From: Massilia psychrophila | Lineage (GTDB): Bacteria > Pseudomonadota > Gammaproteobacteria > Burkholderiales > Burkholderiaceae_D | NCBI RefSeq assembly: GCF_002760665.1 | Contig: NZ_PDOB01000002.1 | Coordinates: forward strand, 62,001-126,000 | Direction of reading: 5' to 3' | Length of the DNA stretch: 64,000 nucleotides | Shown here: piece after piece, positions 58,430 through 64,000 of the stretch | Numbering within the stretch: position 1 is the stretch's first letter | Layout: each line of letters starts with the position of its first letter | Program-made: the position numbers and the translations under genes | Notes under the pieces: model-generated | What the model was told of the DNA's origin: nothing | Databases searched by the model: none | The model's input: only the letters and a program-made list of their open reading frames with translations

Positions 58430-58870
58430 TGTAATCTGGTCAGCCAATTCTTTTTGCCCGTCGGAATGACCCGCAAGGCACGCTCGAGGTGGTTGGTGTC
58501 GATCGAAACGTCCGGGTCATCCAGGTAGACGAACAGGCCGATGCGGCGCTCTCGGCTATCGGCCAGCGCACCGAGAAAGTGGCTGCTCGGCAGGAAACCC
58601 TGCTTGTCGAACTGCTCGTCAATCCAGACAAAGAAACCATCGAGGATCGGCTTGAATTGTTCCTGCCGGCCTGCGTGTTTCGCCGGCCCCGTCAGGCCGG
58701 CGTTGCGAATCGCCTGCTCGACCTTGTACAGGGCGGCGATCGCGTCGGGCCTTGATCGGGGTTTCGTCCATCGCGATGACGCGCGAGAGCCGGATTGAGT
58801 CCAGTTGGGCATCGAAGATCGGTTCTAGCAGCGATACGGCTGCCGGCATCAGCTTCGTCACCCAGGCCCG
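58430..58870 (-). pseudogene. IS66-family transposase remnant
   Basis: Reading leftward: KLMPAAVSLLEPIFDAQLDSIRLSRVIAMDETPIKA (the part of IS66 transposase around the second catalytic Asp), then a frame change and deletion, then DAIAALYKVEQAIRNAGL and FLGALADSRERRIGLFVYLDD, SIDTNHLERALRVIPTGKKNWL (the C-terminal Glu-containing part). The middle of the catalytic domain is lost, so it is dead. No matching IS ends were found. Confidence 0.75.
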
Positions 58871-58940
58871 TGCCGTGCACGCGGGCGGGTCAACTATTTC
58901 CAGCGGCCTGGGTCAATTCGGAGCCAGCGCCAACAGGCCG

Positions 58941-59666
58941 CTACTTCAGGTCGTCGCCTTGCGCAGCCATTGCCTGTTCCTGCTTGGCGTGGTTGGCCAG
59001 GTACTCGGCGTGTTGAGCCTCGGTGCGTCGGGTGCCCAGACTGGTGAAATGCTCGCGCAGTTTGTCGGCGGGCAGGTCGGCGCCGTAGCAGGGGGTACCG
59101 GGTTGCTGCCGCCACGACTCGTGCAGGCTGCCGTCGTCAACGACGTCAAAGCCCAGTTCCTCAACTAGGGCCATCACTTTCTGCTTGGCCGCCGCATCGT
59201 CGCCGGCCACCGGCAGGGAGATGCGGCCGGGCGCGTTGGCGGGCAGGCCCTTATTTTGGAGGTGGTCGGCGTGGATGTTGTTGAATACCTTCACCAGCGG
59301 GCGGCCCAGGTGCTGCTGCACCCATTCGCTTTCTGTGAGGTCACCAGTTTCCAACTCCGGAATCTGGCCGTCGCGCAGGATGGGGTAGTAGTTGCTAGTG
59401 TCGATGACCGGCACGTTGGCCGCCACGCCCGCGAACAGGTCTTTGGGCAGGTCGGGGATGTTTTTGAGCGGGATGGTGACCACGATGATTTCGCCGTGGC
59501 GGGCCGCTTCCTGGGCCGTCACCGGCTTGGCGCCGGTTTTTTGGGCCACGTCTTTCAGCGTTTCTGGCCCGCGCGAGTTAGCGATGTACACCGAGTGTCC
59601 GAGGCTGACGAGCCGCACAGCGAGGGCGCTGCCGATGTGGCCGGCCCCGATGATTCCAACGTTCAT
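58941..59666 (-). CDS. NADPH-dependent F420 reductase-like oxidoreductase
   Basis: 241-residue Rossmann protein. The N-terminal GIIGAGHIGSALAVRLVSLGHSVYIANSRGP is the NADP-binding site of the Fno/F420-reductase-like family. IIVVTIPLKNIPDLPKDL and VIDTSNYYPILRDGQI follow, and LVKVFNNIHADHL and ISLPVAGDD are typical. The host group does not use F420 as far as is known, so the true hydride acceptor is likely different. It is a lone gene between IS66 and unidentified sequence, probably acquired. Confidence 0.85.
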   Translation of the reverse strand: MNVGIIGAGHIGSALAVRLVSLGHSVYIANSRGPETLKDVAQKTGAKPVTAQEAARHGEIIVVTIPLKNIPDLPKDLFAGVAANVPVIDTSNYYPILRDGQIPELETGDLTESEWVQQHLGRPLVKVFNNIHADHLQNKGLPANAPGRISLPVAGDDAAAKQKVMALVEELGFDVVDDGSLHESWRQQPGTPCYGADLPADKLREHFTSLGTRRTEAQHAEYLANHAKQEQAMAAQGDDLK

Positions 59667-60168
59667 ATATTCCTTAGATTTAAGAGGTTTGCACGGCTAG
59701 GAATTGCCTCCGCAGGAGTTAAACAGCGACGACGAACTGCTTTTTTTGGCGGGTAGCCACCGGCGTTTACGATGCCTGTTAATCAAGCGAACTTGAAAAA
59801 AATTTATACTACACCTAAAATCGCGGAGTGTCCGACAAGACCCAGCAGTGTGGCATGTCAGTAGTAACATACTCGTACAGCGGGTTGCCTGGCCTTCGGG
59901 AAAGAACATCAGCGCCTTGCGGGGCTTTGTCGCGTTGTTAATTGAAAAATGAGATTCCCTCCGAAAGGGTACAGTGCATTGCCGAAGGCGTACCCTGGCA
60001 ACTGCCAAAACCTACCAATCTCAGCTAAAATGCCAGGCGATGAATTGCAGCCGGCAAGCCGTGCCCGAGATGGGCGTCAGTGTTGTCGGCAAGTCGTAAC
60101 GTGACGGCCAGCAATAGCGGAACGTTCTTCCTGAACTGCGGGACCACAGCCATGATTGACAAAGCAAT
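59667..60168. other. Stretch without a recognisable gene
   Basis: Locally AT-rich near 59780-59820, which may hold the promoter of the oxidoreductase at 59666. The 14-base string TTTTTTGGCGGGTA at 59742-59755 also occurs at 55199-55212. Small frames on both strands look non-coding. Confidence 0.5.
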
Positions 60169-60513
60169 ATGCAGGGAATTGCCATAAACGGAACGATGCT
60201 GCACGAAGTTCGGATGCTCATGGAGCCGTACCAAAAGGGCACGGTAAGCAGCCTCGGGTACCCCAAGAGTCGGATTCGCTTCACAAGCGAGGGACAAGAA
60301 ATTCGTCTCTGGTTCCCGGCGATGTTGGCTCTTGAATTGTATCGTTCCGGGACACTGCCGCAGGACGCGAAGGAGGAATTTTCGGTCAGCGTCAGCGGCA
60401 AGAAGGTGGGTAACTACCGCGTCATCGACTTCAGATACCCAGGCGCGAACGGGAGTCATAGCGAGGATATTCTCATGGTCCTGGCAAAAGTGGGCCTCGC
60501 CTCGTCACAGTAA
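60169..60513 (+). CDS. Hypothetical protein
   Basis: 114-residue frame with balanced composition and no signal peptide. It contains KSRIRFTSEGQEIRLWFPAMLALELYRSGTLPQDAKEEFSVSVSGKKVG and a final DILMVLAKVGLASSQ; I do not recognise it. A 50-bp piece of it is duplicated behind cobB, so at least this segment has been mobilised. The start is uncertain; M9 or M14 are possible. Confidence 0.45.
   Translation: MQGIAINGTMLHEVRMLMEPYQKGTVSSLGYPKSRIRFTSEGQEIRLWFPAMLALELYRSGTLPQDAKEEFSVSVSGKKVGNYRVIDFRYPGANGSHSEDILMVLAKVGLASSQ
60324..60373 (+). repeat. 50-bp direct repeat, copy 2
   Basis: Partner of 54701-54750, one mismatch. Lies inside the hypothetical gene 60169-60513. The two copies bracket the 5.6-kb block with the dehydrogenases and the IS66 remnant. 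Confidence 0.9.
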
Positions 60514-60650
60514 GCGTACTTGCGCCTATAGCAGCCGGTCGGACTTTACACTGGAAAACACTAACGCCGTTGGGTAAAGTGTTGACCCGCATAACAAGAC
60601 GAACCGGGTAGGAATGCGCGGCGTCATGACAGTAAATCGTCAGACGGATT

Positions 60651-60831
60651 AGCTGCTGCCGCCATCGGTGGAAATCGACTGGACTTGACTGAGTTGACGC
60701 GGTCTTATGGCGGCCGCGGCTCCGCCGCGCACCACCCGGCAGTTCTGCTCGGTTTACTGATCTACGCCTACGTGACCGGAATTGCGTCGAGCCGCAAGAT
60801 TGCGCGTGCCACCTTCGACTCGGTCGCGTAG
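60651..60831 (+). pseudogene. IS1182-type transposase N-terminal remnant
   Basis: Reads LLPPSVEIDW, then after stops YGGRGSAAHHPAVLLGLLIYAYVTGIASSRKIARATFDSVA, which is the N-terminal domain of IS1182/IS5-related transposases (HPxxLLxLLIYAYxxGxxSSRKIxRA). In-frame stops and a TAG at 60829-60831 end it; no catalytic domain follows. Confidence 0.65.
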
Positions 60832-61022
60832 TGCGGACGCCGTCGACTCATCTCCACTCAAATTGCTGAGTCCGACAAACTGCCAGGCTCAGATTGTGGC
60901 AAAACGCACCGGAAGGCGGCTTTCGCTGTTCGATAAGCTCTCCGCGTCAATGCCACGGGGACAAAAAACGACGTTAACGATGTAGAACCGCCGACGTAGA
61001 CCAAGGCTGAACTTCCGAGCTC

Positions 61023-61244
61023 ATGTCCGAACAGGTCGGCCTGAACAAGCGCGCCCTGTATTCGGAGCACATGGCCATCTCGCCCCTGACAATTAAAAAG
61101 CGGTGGACAAAGATGACTATCATTGAGCGCTACAACAGCTTGAAAGGACCCGGCCGCCCAGAATATCCAACGACGTCGCTCGGCAACAAGAGCCTGGAGA
61201 AAGTAGTCACGGACATCGTGGAGCTGCTGACTACTTCAAAGTAG
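61023..61244 (+). CDS. Small hypothetical protein
   Basis: 73 residues (MSEQVGLNKRALYSEHMAISPLTIKKRW, then a PGRPEYPTTSLGNKSLEKVVTDIVELL tail). The N-terminal part looks like a short helical DNA-binding-type segment, but I cannot assign a family. Its composition is less GC-rich than the core genes. It may be a remnant. Confidence 0.3.
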   Translation: MSEQVGLNKRALYSEHMAISPLTIKKRWTKMTIIERYNSLKGPGRPEYPTTSLGNKSLEKVVTDIVELLTTSK

Positions 61245-61385
61245 GTCAGCGAAGGTGAAAATTTCAAAATAAATCGTTTATACGATGAATAGCCTAGCTT
61301 CGACAACGATGCGGGAATACGATTCAGTGGCAGACCGGCCCGCGATGGCCGCCAACAAGAAAACTTACAGGGCAAATTCCGAACA

Positions 61386-62615
61386 ATGGCTACAGCATAC
61401 AAATTTCAGTTCGCGCCGCGCTTTCGTCGCCGAGCATTCGGCTGGAAGTCCGACACGCCGATACAGCGCATCAAGGAAGCCCTCAGCGAAATCAAAGCTG
61501 TCGCGAAGAAGGAACCGGTGCTAGCTGCCGAGGGTGCCGTTCTGTTCCTGGAGAAGCTGGCGCCGGCTATTGAACAAGTGGACAGCAGCTCAGGCAGGAT
61601 TGGTTCTGCTGTCAACCGCGCCATCGAAACCCTCGTCCCGATCATCACAAAGGCCGATGTCAGCGGCGCGGTGCGACAGAAATGGTTGGAGCGTCTGTGG
61701 GCAGCTCTTCAAGAGGATGACATACCCTACCTCGAGTACCTCGGGGAGTTTTGGGGCGAGCTATGTGTGACGCCGGAGATTGCATCCAACTGGGCTGATT
61801 ACCTGTCTCCGACGTTGACGACCATGTGGGACCAATGCGCGCGCAGTGGGGGATATGGATATTTCAAGGGGACGAGCGCATGCTTGAGCGCGCTGTATAC
61901 CGCTGGCCGCGAAGACGAGCTGATGTCTTTGATAGCCAAGTCAGAGTACAAATATAAGTCGTGGCACAACAGAGTGTGGGGTGCGAAGGCCCTGGCGAAG
62001 GCCGGTAAGCGGGTTGAGGCGATTCAGTACGCTGAGGACTCGACAGGACTGAATGCGCCGCTTGCGGCCATTGCGGCGTTCTGTGAAGGCGTCTTGTTAG
62101 CGTCTGGATTTGCGGATGAAGCATATTCGCGCTACGCGATCGAGGCGACGTACGCGACGACCCACCTGGCGACATTTAAGGCCATCGTAAAGAAGTACCC
62201 GGGCAGGCCAAGGGAGACCATCTTGCGCGACCTGGTTGCGAGCCAGCCGGGCCAAGAGGGCAAATGGTTTGCTGCTGCCAAGGACGCCGGGTTCTTCGAG
62301 CTTGCCATCGAACTGGCCAACAGCAGTCCGTCAGACCCGCGCACGCTCATACGAGCTGCACGGGACTTCGCGCTGGAACGGCCAGAGTTTGCGCTGGCGG
62401 CCGGCATGACTGGGCTGCGTGGTATCGCCAATGGATGGGGTTACGACATCACCGGTGTCGACGTGCTGGACGCGTACGCCGCCGTTATGGCGGCGGCCAG
62501 CGCTGGGGGAGTGGATAAGGCAAGGGTGAAGTCCAGGGTGAGGGAGCTAATCGCTGCCAGCGGCACCGGCGGCGACTTCGTTCTAAAAGTTCTGGCACGA
62601 CAGTTGATGGAGTGA
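61386..62615 (+). CDS. Hypothetical helical-repeat protein next to the right tRNA repeat
   Basis: 409 residues, no signal peptide or TM. It appears all-helical, with Ala-rich amphipathic helices of HEAT/TPR-like spacing (AAEGAVLFLEKLAPAIEQV, WLERLWAALQEDDIPYLEYLGEFWGELC, AGKRVEAIQYAED, FFELAIELANSSPSDPRTLIRAARDFALERPEFALAAGMTGLR). I know no function. It ends 21 bases before the tRNA-Pro 3'-end copy, the usual place of island cargo, and its less biased codon choice differs from core genes. Confidence 0.7.
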   Translation: MATAYKFQFAPRFRRRAFGWKSDTPIQRIKEALSEIKAVAKKEPVLAAEGAVLFLEKLAPAIEQVDSSSGRIGSAVNRAIETLVPIITKADVSGAVRQKWLERLWAALQEDDIPYLEYLGEFWGELCVTPEIASNWADYLSPTLTTMWDQCARSGGYGYFKGTSACLSALYTAGREDELMSLIAKSEYKYKSWHNRVWGAKALAKAGKRVEAIQYAEDSTGLNAPLAAIAAFCEGVLLASGFADEAYSRYAIEATYATTHLATFKAIVKKYPGRPRETILRDLVASQPGQEGKWFAAAKDAGFFELAIELANSSPSDPRTLIRAARDFALERPEFALAAGMTGLRGIANGWGYDITGVDVLDAYAAVMAAASAGGVDKARVKSRVRELIAASGTGGDFVLKVLARQLME

Positions 62616-62636
62616 GAGACCCGGCGCCTGCGGAAC

Positions 62637-62672
62637 CAGAGGCCGCAGGCTCGAATCCTCTCACCCCGACCA
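62637..62672 (+). repeat. Right attachment-like repeat (copy of tRNA-Pro 3' end)
   Basis: Matches 29779-29814 at 34 of 36 positions, including 22 identical bases ending in the CCA. The 5' half of a tRNA is absent (no CGGGGTG or D arm upstream), so it is not a gene. This is the expected scar at the far end of an element inserted into tRNA-Pro. Confidence 0.78.
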
Positions 62673-62842
62673 GACACACGCGCTTCCTCCGTCGGGCGCG
62701 CCCTGCGCCTCCAGCACCGCCTTCACGCAGCAAAAAAAAGCCTCCGCGCTTCGATGTTGTCGCAATGAGTAAATTGCAATACTATCTGGAACGCCACGGT
62801 GTGCCGCACCGGCTTCTCGTTATATTGTAAGGACTCGATTGC

Positions 62843-64000
62843 ATGAAGACTGTTCCCTCCTCTCTGTTGCTGGCGGCGTGCTTCACGTCAGCCTTGCTGA
62901 TCCCGGCGCACGCCGCAACGCCGAAAGCACCAGCGCCGAACGCGGTGCTGAAAGTGGACTTCCAGAAGTTCACGCTGGCAAATGGCCTGGAGGTGATTTT
63001 TCACATCGACCGCTCCGATCCCGTGGTTGCCGTGAACCTGACGGCGCACGTCGGCTCGGCCCGTGAAAAGGCCGGGCGCACCGGCTTCGCGCATTTGTTC
63101 GAACACTTGCTGTTTCTGGAATCGGAGAACCTGGGCAAGGGAGGCCTGGACAAGATGAGCGCGCGCATCGGCGGCTCCGGCGCCAATGGGTCGACCTCGC
63201 AGGACCGTACCAATTATTTACAGACGGTTCCCAAAGATGCGCTCGAAAAAATGATCTGGGCCGAAGCGGACAAGCTCGGCTGGTTTATCAACACCGTCAC
63301 CGAACCGGTGCTGGCCAAAGAAAAACAGGTCGTCAAAAATGAAAAGCGCCAGAGCGTCGACAACGCGCCGTACGGCCACACGTTTTACGTCATCAACAAG
63401 GCCTTGTACCCGACGGACCACCCGTACAACTGGCAGGTCATCGGTTCGCTCGACGACCTGCAGAATGCGAACGTCGACGACGTCAAGGAATTCTTTCGAC
63501 TCTGGTACGTGCCGAACAATGTGACACTCGTGCTGGCAGGCGATTTCGATCCTGTGCAGGCGCGCAAGTGGGTCGAAAAGTATTTTTCCGAGATCAAGCG
63601 CGGCGAGTCGATCAAGCCAATGGCCAAACGCCCTGGCGTCATCAAGGACAACGTGAAGCTGGCGCACGAAGACAACTTCGCCAAACTGCCGGAGTTGAAT
63701 ATGGCATGGCCTAGCGTGGAGGACTTGCACGCGGATTCCTATGCGCTCGAAGTGCTGGCTGAATACCTGTCGGAGACGAAGCGCGCGCCGTTCTACAAAG
63801 TGCTCGTCGAAGACAGCAAGCTGACCTCGAAAGTAAGGATCAACAACCTCACGTCCGAACTGGCGGGCCAGTTCATGCTGACGGTGCGCGCCTTCGAAGG
63901 AAAGAAGCTCGATGACGTCGTCGCCGCAGTCGACCAGGCTTTTGCCAGCTTCGAACAGGAAGGCATTTCCCAGAAAGACCTGAACCGGATCAAGGCCGGT
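62843..64000 (+). CDS. M16-family zinc peptidase (partial, runs off the window)
   Basis: Secreted pitrilysin-like peptidase. Start ATG at 62843 with an AAGGA site. The signal peptide ends near PAHA-ATP. The inverted zinc motif HLFEH (HxxEH) is near residue 85 in GRTGFAHLFEHLLFLES, and the third ligand Glu lies in KEKQVVKNEKRQ about 75 residues on. 386 codons are present without a stop; members have about 450 to 950 residues. It lies just outside the right island repeat, so it belongs to the chromosome. Confidence 0.92.
   Translation, partial: MKTVPSSLLLAACFTSALLIPAHAATPKAPAPNAVLKVDFQKFTLANGLEVIFHIDRSDPVVAVNLTAHVGSAREKAGRTGFAHLFEHLLFLESENLGKGGLDKMSARIGGSGANGSTSQDRTNYLQTVPKDALEKMIWAEADKLGWFINTVTEPVLAKEKQVVKNEKRQSVDNAPYGHTFYVINKALYPTDHPYNWQVIGSLDDLQNANVDDVKEFFRLWYVPNNVTLVLAGDFDPVQARKWVEKYFSEIKRGESIKPMAKRPGVIKDNVKLAHEDNFAKLPELNMAWPSVEDLHADSYALEVLAEYLSETKRAPFYKVLVEDSKLTSKVRINNLTSELAGQFMLTVRAFEGKKLDDVVAAVDQAFASFEQEGISQKDLNRIKAG

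Noticed and set aside
58235-58528. 97-codon plus-strand frame spanning the epimerase and IS66 scraps
   Set aside because: It runs across the junction of two unrelated remnants on opposite strands, so it is a chance fusion frame.
60021-60459. Minus-strand frames of 126 and 144 codons opposite the hypothetical gene at 60169
   Set aside because: Two overlapping antisense frames with no start signals; the plus frame has better composition and one part of it is duplicated elsewhere.
62600-62672. Second tRNA-Pro gene
   Set aside because: Only the anticodon-proximal and T-arm/acceptor 3' half is present; no 5' acceptor strand or D arm, and the anticodon region is different. It is an attachment-site copy.

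Overview
The window looks like the chromosome of a high-GC betaproteobacterium, most probably Oxalobacteraceae (Massilia/Duganella/Janthinobacterium type). This rests on gene content only: glnA with ntrB downstream, intracellular PHB depolymerase and PHA-granule protein, RsxB next to Nth, and the rplU-rpmA-obgE-proB block divergent from ispB. No 16S rRNA gene is present.

Positions 1-29.8 kb are core chromosome. In order they hold: ntrB (cut by the window edge), a DUF4124 protein and glnA, with a near-perfect sigma-54 promoter and an upstream NtrC-type site; a rhodanese; a TAXI-type solute receptor; a very large class A penicillin-binding protein; an EI24 protein; a sterol-desaturase-like hydroxylase; a NodB-type deacetylase; a YVTN beta-propeller protein; FKBP and acyl-CoA-binding protein; a PHA granule protein; an M4/protealysin-like protease followed by an emfourin-like inhibitor; fdxA; phaZ; natAB; rsxB-nth; a bacteriophytochrome-GGDEF-EAL protein; proB; obgE-rpmA-rplU; ispB; and tRNA-Pro(CGG).

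The tRNA-Pro gene marks the left edge of what I read as an integrated island (about 29.8-62.7 kb). A broken tyrosine-recombinase gene lies immediately downstream, and a 36-bp near-copy of the tRNA 3' end recurs at 62637-62672. The main cargo is an almost complete cobalamin pathway in two divergent operons. The leftward operon is hoxN-cobO-cobU-cbiB-cobC-btuF-cobQ. The rightward operon starts with a cobalamin riboswitch and reads 2Fe-2S ferredoxin-cobN-chlID-cbiE-cbiXC-cbiD-cbiL-cbiF-cbiG-cbiHJ-cobW-bluB-cobB. It mixes 'anaerobic' enzymes (CbiX, CbiD, CbiG) with the 'aerobic' CobN chelatase. It has two gene fusions, a CobN with a 41-residue histidine-rich insert, and a CobW that lacks its CxCC metal motif. 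CbiT, CobS and CobT are not in the window.

The right part of the island (54.7-62.6 kb) is a scrap yard. It contains an alcohol dehydrogenase, a succinate-semialdehyde dehydrogenase, an F420-reductase-like protein, fragments of an aldo/keto reductase, an aldose epimerase, an IS66 and an IS1182-type transposase, a 50-bp duplicated segment, and unidentified ORFs including a 409-residue protein next to the right tRNA repeat. Beyond the repeat, the chromosome resumes with an M16 peptidase cut by the window end.
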